A DNA stretch of 64,000 bases from RGVD01 sp040403075. Lineage in GTDB: Bacteria > Bacteroidota > Bacteroidia > UKL13-3. The translations under genes were made by a program, and so were the position numbers. This document shows, one piece after another, positions 7,987 through 16,100 of this stretch. Below the pieces are notes generated by a model. That model was not told the origin of the DNA and ran no database searches. It saw only the letters and a program-made list of their open reading frames with translations. Numbering within the stretch: position 1 is the first letter of the stretch; each line of letters opens with the position of its first letter. Location: contig JBBALJ010000004.1 in the NCBI GenBank assembly GCA_040403075.1, forward strand, positions 1-64,000, written 5' to 3'.

Positions 7987-8017
7987 AAAAAAGCCTCGAC
8001 ATTGTCGGGGCTTTTTT
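7987..8017 (+). terminator. Strong intrinsic terminator after HU
   Basis: A 14-bp stem with a single G-T pair (7987-8000 with 8004-8017), an ATT loop and a T tail. Confidence 0.92.
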
Positions 8018-8066
8018 ATTGCTATTTTTTTAATAGTTTTGAACTACACTCAAAAAAACAAACATT

Positions 8067-9086
8067 ATGAAAACACTTAAAAAAATCGGTATTGGACTTA
8101 TTGTTTTGATACTATTCTTACTCGTAGTGGCTTTCTTTTTGCCATCCAAAGTTCATGTTGAAAGAAGCTTGCAAATGAAAGCTTCACCTGAATCTGTTTA
8201 CAAACTTGTAGCGGATTTTAAAAACTGGGGTCAATGGAGTCCTTGGCACAAAATGGATCCCAACTGGCAAGTAACTTGGGGCGAGAAAACTGAAGGCCTT
8301 GGTGCTAGCTATGGTTGGAAAAGTAACCATAGCAGTGTTGGTAATGGAAGAAGTGAAATAGTAGAAGCTACTCCAAATGAAAGCTTGAAAATGGAAATGT
8401 ATTTTATGGAAGGTGGAAAAGCAGCTTATGGTGGATGGAAGTTTGAAAAAAATGATCAAGGTGTTAAAGTTACCAATTCCATGGATGGCAATGCAGGTAT
8501 GAATCCATTTATGCGTTGGATGAATTTATTTATGAATTCGATGGTAGGAAAACATTTTGAAGATGGATTGAATAACATTAAAAACATTGTTGAATCAAAT
8601 GTGGGTGCTGAAAATAAAATAGCTGGTTTTGATTTCGAAATGCGAGAAATGGATAAAATGATTATTGCAGGGGTAAGATCAAAAATAAATGTGGGTGAAA
8701 TCAATAGTTCGCTTTATGGAAATAGCTTTGGCATGATAGGCAAAGTGTTGGCAACTGAAAAAATTGAACAAGCAGGTGCGCCTTTGTCTTTGACTTATAG
8801 TTATAGCAAAGAAAGCTGCGATATGGAGATAGCAATGCCTGTTAAATCACTGGGCAAAGGAGATGCAAAAGTTAAATTCCATGAGGTGCCAGCATCAAAG
8901 GCTTTGGTTGTAAAATACTATGGTGATTATTCTAAAATTGAGCCTATGTATGGGGCGGCTTTTGAATATATGGGTAAAAACAAATTACAAGAAAATGGAG
9001 CTCCCATGGAAATGTTTATTACCGACCCTATGACTGAAAAGGATACGGCTAAATGGTTGACTGAAGTTGTTTTTCCTATTAAATAG
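8067..9086 (+). CDS. SRPBCC + GyrI-like two-domain protein, membrane anchored
   Basis: A 339-residue protein with an N-terminal hydrophobic anchor (about residues 8-26). It is followed by an SRPBCC/polyketide-cyclase-like START-fold domain (VHVERSLQMKASPESVYKLV through ~180) and a C-terminal GyrI-like or AraC-effector-binding domain (about 190-339, ending DTAKWLTEVVFPIK). Both domains bind small hydrophobic ligands in other proteins. The combination is common in Bacteroidota and its substrate is unknown. There is no DNA-binding domain, so it is not a transcription factor itself. It is a single-gene unit between two terminators. Confidence 0.85.
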   Translation: MKTLKKIGIGLIVLILFLLVVAFFLPSKVHVERSLQMKASPESVYKLVADFKNWGQWSPWHKMDPNWQVTWGEKTEGLGASYGWKSNHSSVGNGRSEIVEATPNESLKMEMYFMEGGKAAYGGWKFEKNDQGVKVTNSMDGNAGMNPFMRWMNLFMNSMVGKHFEDGLNNIKNIVESNVGAENKIAGFDFEMREMDKMIIAGVRSKINVGEINSSLYGNSFGMIGKVLATEKIEQAGAPLSLTYSYSKESCDMEIAMPVKSLGKGDAKVKFHEVPASKALVVKYYGDYSKIEPMYGAAFEYMGKNKLQENGAPMEMFITDPMTEKDTAKWLTEVVFPIK

Positions 9087-9111
9087 GCTTAATTATTTGA
9101 ACCTAGAATAG

Positions 9112-9141
9112 AAAAGGGTAACCGTTTAGGTTGCCCTTTTT
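9112..9141 (+). terminator. Intrinsic terminator
   Basis: AAAAGGGTAACC pairs with GGTTGCCCTTTT (one G-T pair) around a 5-base loop, followed by further T. Confidence 0.85.
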
Positions 9142-9182
9142 GTTTTTTATCAATTATCATTATTTATTTATGCAACAACAAT

Positions 9183-9190
9183 TACATTTG
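9183..9190 (+). promoter_or_regulatory. Putative -7 element directly before pepP; possible leaderless start
   Basis: TACATTTG matches TAnnTTTG exactly and ends only 4 bp before the pepP ATG. If it is used, transcription would begin at or next to the start codon. Confidence 0.4.
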
Positions 9191-9194
9191 AACT

Positions 9195-10490
9195 ATGTAT
9201 AAAAAATATCATACCCTCAACAAGGAACTGTTTATACTTAACAGAGCCAATTTTATTAAGCATTTAAAAGCTAATAGTATTGCCATATTTAATAGCAATG
9301 ATGAGCATCCAATGAATGGTGATGCCTATCATAATTTCAAACAAAACTCTGACTTGTTCTATTTAAGTGGCGTGGATCAAGAGGATTCTGTTCTGGTAAT
9401 ATACCCTGATTCTGTCCTTGAAGAGTTTCGCGAAGCTCTTTTTATCAAGAGAACCAATGATGCTATGGTAACTTGGAACGGGTATAAACTTAGCATGGAT
9501 CAAGCACGTGAAGTGAGTGGAATCAATAATATTTATTGGGCTGATGAATTTGAGGTGAAAATGCGCCCAATAATTAATTATGCATCCAATATTTATTTAA
9601 GTCTGAATGAAAATGATCGTTCAACCATAAGCACTCCATACAAGGATTTGCGTTTTGCGCAAATGATGAGAGATAAATACCCTTTGCATGAGTTTGAAAG
9701 GGCAACACCAATACTACATAAGTTGCGCTCTATTAAATCGAATTATGAATTAGAGTTAATGAAAATAGCAGTGGGTATAAGTGAAAAAATGTTTGCTCGT
9801 ATTTTGAAGTTTGTTAAGCCAGGTGTATGGGAATATGAAATTGAAGCGGAAGTAATTCATGAATATCTTTCTAATCGTGCAAGTGGCCATTCATTTTCGC
9901 CCATTGTAGCTAGTGGTGCCAACTCATGTATTTTACATTACGTAGATAACAATAAACAATGCAAAGATGGTGATATCCTACTATTGGATTCGGGAGCAGA
10001 TTATGCAAATTATGCGAGTGATATGACAAGAAGCATTCCGGTAAATGGTGTTTATACGCCACGTCAAAAGCAAGTGTACAATGCCGTTTTAAGAACTATG
10101 CGAGAGGCCAAGAAACTATTAAAACCTGGCGTATTACTTATGGAATACCAAGCCCAAGTTGGTGAAATTACGCAAAAGGAATTGGTTGATTTAGGTTTGT
10201 TAACTATGGATGATATTAAGAAACAAGACCCTAAATGGCCAGCCTATAAAAGATATTTTATGCATGGCACAAGTCATTTTTTAGGTATAGATGTGCATGA
10301 TGTGGGAATGCGCTACGAGCCAATGAAGCCTGGGATGACTTTCAGTTGCGAGCCTGGTATTTATATAAAAGAAGAAGGTATTGGTGTAAGAATAGAAAAC
10401 GAAATTTTAATTACCGAAAATGGTTGTATCGATTTAATGGAGCATATTCCAATAGAAGCTGAACATATCGAGGAATTAATGAAAAAGTAA
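9195..10490 (+). CDS. pepP: Xaa-Pro aminopeptidase (aminopeptidase P, M24B)
   Basis: The enzyme removes the N-terminal residue from peptides with proline in second position, using two metal ions. An N-terminal AMP_N domain (about 1-150; NSNDEHPMNGDAYHNFKQNS) precedes a pita-bread M24 domain. The metal ligands can be placed: Asp in LLLDSGADY, Asp in ASDMTRS, His in HGTSHFLGIDVHD, Glu in FSCEPGIYI and Glu in VRIENEILIT. The 431-residue length is usual for the cytosolic Bacteroidota form and there is no signal peptide. It is a single gene, ending in a two-way terminator shared with exoA. Confidence 0.94.
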   Translation: MYKKYHTLNKELFILNRANFIKHLKANSIAIFNSNDEHPMNGDAYHNFKQNSDLFYLSGVDQEDSVLVIYPDSVLEEFREALFIKRTNDAMVTWNGYKLSMDQAREVSGINNIYWADEFEVKMRPIINYASNIYLSLNENDRSTISTPYKDLRFAQMMRDKYPLHEFERATPILHKLRSIKSNYELELMKIAVGISEKMFARILKFVKPGVWEYEIEAEVIHEYLSNRASGHSFSPIVASGANSCILHYVDNNKQCKDGDILLLDSGADYANYASDMTRSIPVNGVYTPRQKQVYNAVLRTMREAKKLLKPGVLLMEYQAQVGEITQKELVDLGLLTMDDIKKQDPKWPAYKRYFMHGTSHFLGIDVHDVGMRYEPMKPGMTFSCEPGIYIKEEGIGVRIENEILITENGCIDLMEHIPIEAEHIEELMKK

Positions 10491-10496
10491 ATACAT

Positions 10497-10526
10497 AAAA
10501 GTGGAGCAGAGACTCCACTTTTTTAT
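10497..10526. terminator. Bidirectional terminator between pepP and exoA
   Basis: A 10-bp perfect stem (10497-10506 with 10513-10522) has T runs on both strands. It overlaps the exoA stop codon. Confidence 0.88.
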
Positions 10527-11290
10527 TTCATATCTACCCAAACAGGACAGTGATCAGAGTGCATTGCTGAAGGAATAATGCCTGCATCATTCATGCGGTT
10601 TTTTATTTTGTCAGCCACCATGCAATAATCTATTCTCCAACCTTTATTTCTTGCTCTTGCCCCAGCCCTATAGCTCCACCAACTATAGTTATGTGGGGCC
10701 TTATTATAGGCTCTAAATGAATCTTCAAAACCACTTTCAATAAAACGACTCATCCATTCACGTTCTTCAGGTAAAAACCCACTGCTATTTTTATTGCTTA
10801 CTGGGTCATGAATATCGATGGCTTGATGACAAATATTGTAATCTCCACAAATTATCAAATTTGGTCTTTTGCTTTTCAAATCATCAATGTATTGATGAAA
10901 AAAATCAAGCCAAACCATTTTGTAAGATTGTCTTAAATCACCACTCGAGCCTGAAGGAATGTAAACGCTTATGATACTTGTATCTCCATAATCCGCTCTA
11001 ATAATTCTACCTTCTTTGTCATAGTCTTCGTTACCAAATCCATATTCTATATGGTCTGGTTCATTTTTACAAAAAAGTGCAACGCCACTATAACCTTTCT
11101 TTTCTGCTGAGAACCAATAATGATTTTTGTATCCTGCTACTTCAAATATATAAGCATCATTTATTTGTTCTTTCATGGCTTTGGTTTCTTGAAAGCAATA
11201 CACATCTGCATTTTCTTTCTGCATAAAATTTACCAACCCCTTGCTCATAGCTGAGCGAATTCCATTAACATTATAACTAACTATTTTCAT
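10523..11290 (-). CDS. xth: Exodeoxyribonuclease III (class II AP endonuclease)
   Basis: The enzyme cuts DNA at abasic sites in base-excision repair and has 3'-5' exonuclease activity. The 255-residue EEP-fold protein has the signatures KIVSYNVNGIRSAM, CFQETKA (metal-binding Glu), GYSGVALF, ICGDYNICH (catalytic Asp/Asn), the WRIDYC segment and the terminal SDHCPVW with the catalytic His. Everything needed for activity is present. It is divergent from the SET-domain gene. Confidence 0.96.
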   Translation of the reverse strand: MKIVSYNVNGIRSAMSKGLVNFMQKENADVYCFQETKAMKEQINDAYIFEVAGYKNHYWFSAEKKGYSGVALFCKNEPDHIEYGFGNEDYDKEGRIIRADYGDTSIISVYIPSGSSGDLRQSYKMVWLDFFHQYIDDLKSKRPNLIICGDYNICHQAIDIHDPVSNKNSSGFLPEEREWMSRFIESGFEDSFRAYNKAPHNYSWWSYRAGARARNKGWRIDYCMVADKIKNRMNDAGIIPSAMHSDHCPVWVDMK

Positions 11291-11376
11291 TGACCTATTG
11301 ATTGTGTTGCAAACAAAGCAATTTTGATTAAAATAATATTTTTAAGTTGTGTTACAATTTAGCACATTTGCAACAG

Positions 11377-11796
11377 ATGAAATTAAGTATCAAAAAAAGT
11401 AAAATACCAGGTGCTGGAAAAGGGCTATTTGCCGAAGAATTAATAAAACGAGGTGAGAAGGTAATTGAATACACCGGGGATGTGATTACTTGGAAAGAAT
11501 GTCAGAAGCGAAATGAAGGGATGAAAGATGGTTTTGGTGCATACTATTTTTACGTTTCTGAAAAAAAATGTATTGATGCTCAAAATCACCTAGACTCTTT
11601 AGCTAGATACGCCAATGATGCAGCAGGATTTGTAAGAATTGAGGGTCTAAGAAATAATGCCCGTTATGAAATTATCAAAGGTAAACCATATATTGTCGCT
11701 AGCAGAAACCTTAAGCCAGGTGACGAAATATACGTTTCTTATGGCAAAGAATATTGGGACGCACTCAGAGAAAGTGGCTATGGTCCTAAAAATTAA
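11377..11796 (+). CDS. SET-domain protein (putative protein-lysine methyltransferase)
   Basis: From the ATG at 11377 the protein has 139 residues and is essentially a bare SET domain. It has KLSIKKSKIPGAGKGLFAEE (the first SET strand and the GxG cofactor motif), GEKVIEYTGDVI, LARYANDAAGFVR (in place of the usual NHS motif; the His is Asp here), and the C-terminal PGDEIYVSYGKEYW containing the catalytic-type tyrosine. The longer TTG start at 11347 overlaps promoter-like sequence and is rejected. Bacterial SET proteins of this kind occur in many Bacteroidota; substrates are unknown. Confidence 0.88.
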   Translation: MKLSIKKSKIPGAGKGLFAEELIKRGEKVIEYTGDVITWKECQKRNEGMKDGFGAYYFYVSEKKCIDAQNHLDSLARYANDAAGFVRIEGLRNNARYEIIKGKPYIVASRNLKPGDEIYVSYGKEYWDALRESGYGPKN

Positions 11797-11944
11797 TCAG
11801 TTTTTCATTTGATTATCAAATTTGTGGCAAACAATTTGTTTAAAATTGTGTATGCTTGCGCTCCAAAAAAATATTTCCAAAAAATATTTTGCTAATCATA
11901 TATTTACAAACTCTTAACACACGTTAACAAAAAGAAAAGAGGAA

Positions 11945-12622
11945 ATGAAAAAATCGATATTAACTTTAGTATTAAGCATGTTGGGCTTTTGTGTGTTTGC
12001 ACAGAACCAAGACCCTAACTCACCTGTTTACGACTACAATTATACTGATAGTACCCAAACAATAAGCGACTCTTCTTCAACTGCTGCAGCCGCTGAGGGT
12101 TCAGAGGAAACAGTTAAAGTTTATCAACGAATTGTTATGCCATTTGATTCTGTTACCAATTTAATTACTTATAATGGTATAGTAGAGCAAGAAGAAAGTG
12201 GAAGTGATTCTCTTTATGCTCGTGCTAAAAGATTTGCAGAAAAGAATTTGGGAAAGGGCAAAGAGCTATACGAAATGGATAAGCGTAACCAAAAATTAGT
12301 TGTAAACGGATCTATTCCTGCTTTCGCCTATATCAATAAATACAATAAAAAAACTATTGGTAAATTCCAATTTAAAATGACAATATTAGTTAAAGAAGGA
12401 AGATACAAATACACCATTACCAATTTTGTTCACGAGTCTGAAGTTTCTGCATCTGGAGGAAAACCTGTAAGAAATTATTTCGAATATTACAATAATAGCA
12501 CGACTAATATTCAAGCTTACGATAAGGTACTACGTTATGCTGATAAAGATATCAAGGAAACTATTCAAAAGTTTCAACTAGCTATGAGAGATCCAAAATT
12601 ATTGGATGAAGATGATTGGTAG
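11945..12622 (+). CDS. DUF4468 domain secreted protein
   Basis: A 225-residue exported protein. The N terminus MKKSILTLVLSMLGFCVFAQ is a Sec signal peptide with a typical FAQ cleavage end. A Ser/Thr-rich acidic spacer (residues ~30-55) leads to a DUF4468 domain (about 60-160; FAYINKYNKKTIGKFQFKMT and EGRYKYTITNFVHES), a Bacteroidota family described as having a TBP-like fold. Its role is unknown. It is probably periplasmic or surface located. Single gene with its own terminator. Confidence 0.82.
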   Translation: MKKSILTLVLSMLGFCVFAQNQDPNSPVYDYNYTDSTQTISDSSSTAAAAEGSEETVKVYQRIVMPFDSVTNLITYNGIVEQEESGSDSLYARAKRFAEKNLGKGKELYEMDKRNQKLVVNGSIPAFAYINKYNKKTIGKFQFKMTILVKEGRYKYTITNFVHESEVSASGGKPVRNYFEYYNNSTTNIQAYDKVLRYADKDIKETIQKFQLAMRDPKLLDEDDW

Positions 12623-12640
12623 AAGTTATATTATTTATTA

Positions 12641-12666
12641 AAAAAAGGGGCTTAAGCCCCTTTTTT
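12641..12666. terminator. Perfect palindromic two-way terminator
   Basis: Six A, GGGGCTTAAGCCCC and six T make a 26-bp perfect palindrome. It lies between the convergent DUF4468 and icd genes and overlaps the icd stop by two bases. Confidence 0.92.
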
Positions 12667-14131
12667 ATTGACCTTGAGCTAATGAGTAGCCCTTTTTACC
12701 ATTATAGCTTCTGAGAATTTCAACCGAACATATAAAAATGTCTTTAGAAATAGCTTCTGTCAATTCAAGCATTTTACTTAAAGTGGTTTCAGAGTTATTT
12801 ACACATTCAAATCTTACTCTATATTGATCAACACATTCTGTGAATACAGATCCTGTAGGCCAAACTTGAGTTCCTCTATTAGATATCATGATCAATTTTA
12901 AATCATCAGTTTCTTGTTTTTTTAGAAGCGAGGCAAATGAATCAGCATTTTGGTTACTTTCTATAAATACGTCTACACCAACAATTTTTTCAATCGAATT
13001 CGATCTTGGTGTTACCATCATTTTTTGATTTTCTGGTCGTTTTGGCAAATGAAATTCAGCTTTGAGTTTGCTAACCCTGGCCTTACCTTCTGCTGGTTCT
13101 TTTCCTAGATTGGAAATGATAGCTTTAGCAAATTCTGTGGTACTTAATGATGGGGTTTCATTGTTTCCAAAGTCACCTGTATGGGCTCCATTTTCAAGCG
13201 TGAACAAAAGTGAATTTTCAATTCGCGCGGCATATTCCATTAGCCCTAAATGACGAAGCAACATAAAACTACTTAATAATAGTGCAGTTGGGTTGGCAAT
13301 ATTTTTACCTGTTATATCTGGAGCTGTGCCGTGAACTGCTTCGAAAATGGAAATGTTTTCACCAATATTGGCTGAAGGAGCAAAACCAAGTCCACCAACC
13401 AAACCCGCGCATAAGTCACTCATGATATCTCCTTGTAAGTTAGTTAGCACAACTACCTGAAATTGTTGTGGCTTTGCTACCAATTTCATTGCTAAGTCAT
13501 CTACAATGATGTCATTGGCTTCAATCTCTGGAAAATCTTTTGCAACTTCATAGAAGGTTTCTAAGAATAATCCATCAGTTAATTTCATGATATTGGCTTT
13601 GTGAGCACAAGTAACTTTTGTAAAACCTTCTTTCCTTGCCATTTCAAAAGCAAATTTGTGTACTTGGATACTTCCAGGTCGAGTAATGAATCTGCGGCAA
13701 AGTGCCACATCTTGGGTAAGCATATGCTCAATTCCTCCATAAGTACCTTCAATATTTTCACGAACAATGGTTAGGTCAATTGGAATGCCTGCTTTTGAAA
13801 AAACAGTGTCAACTCCAACTAGTGAGCGGAAATGCCTGCGATTGGCAAAAGTGCTCCAAGTTTTTCGAGCTGTAACATTGATACTTTTTACACCTTTTCC
13901 TTTAGGTGTTTCCATAGGTCCTTTAAATAGAATACCATTGGTTTCAACACTTTCTTTTGCTTTTTCTGTCATTCCTGAGCTATGTCCCTGTAAGTATATG
14001 TCTTTACCCATTTCGATAAATTCATACTCTAGAGGTACTTGAGCGGCATCAAATATTTGTAAAACAGCATCCATTATTTCAGTGCCTATTCCATCACCTT
14101 TTGCAACTGATATTTTTTGTTTTTTCAACAT
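12665..14131 (-). CDS. icd: NADP-dependent isocitrate dehydrogenase with C-terminal extension
   Basis: The enzyme oxidises isocitrate to 2-oxoglutarate in the TCA cycle. The 488-residue protein has the beta-decarboxylating dehydrogenase core: AKGDGIGTEI at the N terminus, VRENIEGTYGG (substrate loop), TCAHKANIMKLTDGLF (catalytic Lys), NLQGDIMSDLCAGLVGGLG (metal Asp), and FEAVHGTAPDITGKNIANP. About 140 extra residues at the C terminus (from ~345) form the additional domain known from Thermus and Rickettsia type enzymes. NADP rather than NAD preference is inferred from the subfamily. A TACTTTTG promoter element precedes it. Confidence 0.93.
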   Translation of the reverse strand: MLKKQKISVAKGDGIGTEIMDAVLQIFDAAQVPLEYEFIEMGKDIYLQGHSSGMTEKAKESVETNGILFKGPMETPKGKGVKSINVTARKTWSTFANRRHFRSLVGVDTVFSKAGIPIDLTIVRENIEGTYGGIEHMLTQDVALCRRFITRPGSIQVHKFAFEMARKEGFTKVTCAHKANIMKLTDGLFLETFYEVAKDFPEIEANDIIVDDLAMKLVAKPQQFQVVVLTNLQGDIMSDLCAGLVGGLGFAPSANIGENISIFEAVHGTAPDITGKNIANPTALLLSSFMLLRHLGLMEYAARIENSLLFTLENGAHTGDFGNNETPSLSTTEFAKAIISNLGKEPAEGKARVSKLKAEFHLPKRPENQKMMVTPRSNSIEKIVGVDVFIESNQNADSFASLLKKQETDDLKLIMISNRGTQVWPTGSVFTECVDQYRVRFECVNNSETTLSKMLELTEAISKDIFICSVEILRSYNGKKGYSLAQGQ

Positions 14132-14162
14132 TATTAATATTATATTAAAATTTTATAAGCTG

Positions 14163-14170
14163 CAAAAGTA
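14163..14170 (-). promoter_or_regulatory. Putative -7 element of icd
   Basis: On the minus strand this reads TACTTTTG followed by CAGC, nearly identical to the elements upstream of purH and typA. It lies 32 bp before the icd ATG. Confidence 0.45.
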
Positions 14171-14258
14171 TCGTTTTTGTTGAGGTTGACATAATCTTGT
14201 ATATTAAATTATTTACATTATCAAAACAAAGCAACTTAATTTTACTTTTGAGCTTGTT

Positions 14259-14888
14259 ATGAATATTCACCCTATATATAAATTGATAGCGGAAGGCGAG
14301 AATGACACATTGGATTTTAAAAAGACAATTTCTTCAGCCTCAAAAATTGCCAAAACAATGGCAGCCTTTGCCAATCATAAGGGTGGTCGCTTATTAGTAG
14401 GGGTTAATGATAACAAAACCATTTCAGGTACAAGAAGTGAAGACGATAAATATATGCTTGATTTGGCAGCTCATTTTTATTGTAAACCGGAAATTAATAT
14501 TGAATTAATAGATTGGGAGATAGGAGGCAAGCCAGTTATTGAATGCATTATAGCTGAAGGAAAAGAGAAACCCTATTACGCCAAAGATGAAGATGGAAAA
14601 TGGTGGGTTCATATTCGAGTAAAAGACAAAACGCTACTAGCTAGTAAGGTGGTAGTCGATGTATTGAGGAGAAATACTAATTCTCAAGGTGCAATGATTC
14701 AATACTCAAAACACGAGGAGAGTTTGCTGAAATTTTTAGAAAAATCAGAAAAGGCAACTTTAAAAGATATTTGCAAACTACTTAATTTTTCAAAATGGAG
14801 AACACAAAAAATGCTTGTAAACCTTGTAAGCGCTGGAATTATTAGAAATCATACCACCGAAAAAACTGAATTTTTTACTTTAAGTTGA
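14259..14888 (+). CDS. AlbA_2 (Schlafen-like) domain protein with winged helix
   Basis: The 209-residue protein has an N-terminal AlbA_2 domain, a putative nucleic-acid-binding domain often annotated as divergent AAA-4. The diagnostic features are EGENDTLDFKKTI near residue 12 and AAFANHKGGRLLVGVNDN at 35-52, followed by the WVHIRVKDKT segment. The C-terminal ~60 residues (HEESLLKFLEKSEKATLKDI onwards) look like a winged helix-turn-helix. It is probably a transcription regulator or an RNA/DNA-binding protein; the target is unknown. The next gene, 42 bp later, encodes a secreted protein and may be cotranscribed. Confidence 0.82.
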   Translation: MNIHPIYKLIAEGENDTLDFKKTISSASKIAKTMAAFANHKGGRLLVGVNDNKTISGTRSEDDKYMLDLAAHFYCKPEINIELIDWEIGGKPVIECIIAEGKEKPYYAKDEDGKWWVHIRVKDKTLLASKVVVDVLRRNTNSQGAMIQYSKHEESLLKFLEKSEKATLKDICKLLNFSKWRTQKMLVNLVSAGIIRNHTTEKTEFFTLS

Positions 14889-14930
14889 TTTTAGGTAAAT
14901 TTTAAGCAAGGTATTTGATATTTTTACAGC

Positions 14931-15386
14931 ATGAAAAAAGCCATAGCCCTAATTATTCTAAGTTTGACATTTTTTACCCAAGCCAAAAGTCAATATCTTC
15001 GTAAAGACAATATGCAGAACTTTGTTTATTTCTTTGATAATGGCTTTGATAAAATTGATCTGACTCAAACTTTAGAAATAAGCAGAGCATTTTTTACCAG
15101 AGGAACACCTCACCTTTTTATGATAACAAAAAATGCTGGATACAACGAATCAAAACGAAATTTGGTGCAATCTTATACAGCTTTTGTAAGAGATGAAAAT
15201 AATCAAAATTTGAAGGTTTTTACCATGAAAACCCCAATTCTAACGAAGGAAATTCAAACATATATTTTTGGCTGTAAGCCTGGTTCTAGTATAATGTTTA
15301 GCGAGGTTAGATTAAGTGTTGTAGAACCAAATTTGAATAAAGATAAATCAAATAAACCCGCAGCTTTTTATATTTACTTGAAATAA
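14931..15386 (+). CDS. Hypothetical secreted protein (151 aa)
   Basis: No family recognised. The N terminus KKAIALIILSLTFFTQAKSQ is a clear signal peptide, so the mature ~130-residue protein is periplasmic or exported. There are no cysteines suggesting a lipobox. Alternating hydrophobic/polar stretches suggest a small beta-rich domain. It ends 18 bp before purQ, which may be read through from it. Confidence 0.7.
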   Translation: MKKAIALIILSLTFFTQAKSQYLRKDNMQNFVYFFDNGFDKIDLTQTLEISRAFFTRGTPHLFMITKNAGYNESKRNLVQSYTAFVRDENNQNLKVFTMKTPILTKEIQTYIFGCKPGSSIMFSEVRLSVVEPNLNKDKSNKPAAFYIYLK

Positions 15387-15404
15387 AAATTTAAGTTTGT
15401 ACCC

Positions 15405-16097
15405 ATGAAAGTAGGCGTTTTAATTTTTCCTGGCTCCAATTGTGATAAAGATGCAGTTTGGGCATTTCAAAACCTGTTTGGCCAGGAGGTAGTTGAATTG
15501 TGGCATAAAGACACAGATTTACAAGGTGTTGACTTGGTGTTTCTGCCTGGAGGGTTTAGCTATGGGGACTATTTACGCAGTGGTGCCATCGCTCGTTTTT
15601 CGCCTATTATGCAAAGTGTTATCGACTTTGCCAACAAAGGTGGTTTAGTTTGGGGGGTTTGTAATGGCTTTCAAATATTATGTGAAAGCGGTTTGTTGCC
15701 AGGAGTATTATTGCATAATGATCACCAAAAATTCAACTGTAAAAATATTTATTTGACTTGTGAGAGTGCCAACTCGCAAATAACTAATAAAATTAAGCCA
15801 CAATCGGTACTTCAAATACCTATTGCACATGGTGAAGGAAGATTTTATTGTGATGAATCTACATTGGCTGCACTTAAAACTAATGACCAGATTTTATTCA
15901 AATATTGTGATGCAAATGGAAATATTTCAGATGAAGCAAATCCGAATGGCTCACTTGAAAATATAGCTGGTATTTGCAATTTAGGAAGAAATGTATTTGG
16001 TATGATGCCACATCCTGAAAGGGTTGTAGATGCTGATATATATAATACAGACGGAAGAATTTTGTTTGAAAGCTTACTACAAATGGTAGAGGCTTAA
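15405..16097 (+). CDS. purQ: Phosphoribosylformylglycinamidine synthase, glutaminase subunit PurQ
   Basis: PurQ releases ammonia from glutamine for the FGAM synthase step of purine synthesis and works with a separate PurL. It is a class I amidotransferase of 230 residues: KVGVLIFPGSNCDKDAVWAF at the start, LPGGFSYGDYLRSGAIA, the nucleophile cysteine in VWGVCNGFQILCE, and the His/Glu pair in MPHPERVVD. The presence of a stand-alone PurQ implies the small-PurL system (PurS/PurL/PurQ); those partners are not in this window. Convergent with the TPR gene, with only three bases between the stops. Confidence 0.95.
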   Translation: MKVGVLIFPGSNCDKDAVWAFQNLFGQEVVELWHKDTDLQGVDLVFLPGGFSYGDYLRSGAIARFSPIMQSVIDFANKGGLVWGVCNGFQILCESGLLPGVLLHNDHQKFNCKNIYLTCESANSQITNKIKPQSVLQIPIAHGEGRFYCDESTLAALKTNDQILFKYCDANGNISDEANPNGSLENIAGICNLGRNVFGMMPHPERVVDADIYNTDGRILFESLLQMVEA

Positions 16098-16100
16098 TCC

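Noticed and set aside
12665..14131. Isopropylmalate dehydrogenase instead of isocitrate dehydrogenase
   Set aside because: The ~140-residue C-terminal extension and the overall length match the Thermus/Rickettsia-type isocitrate dehydrogenase; no leu genes nearby.
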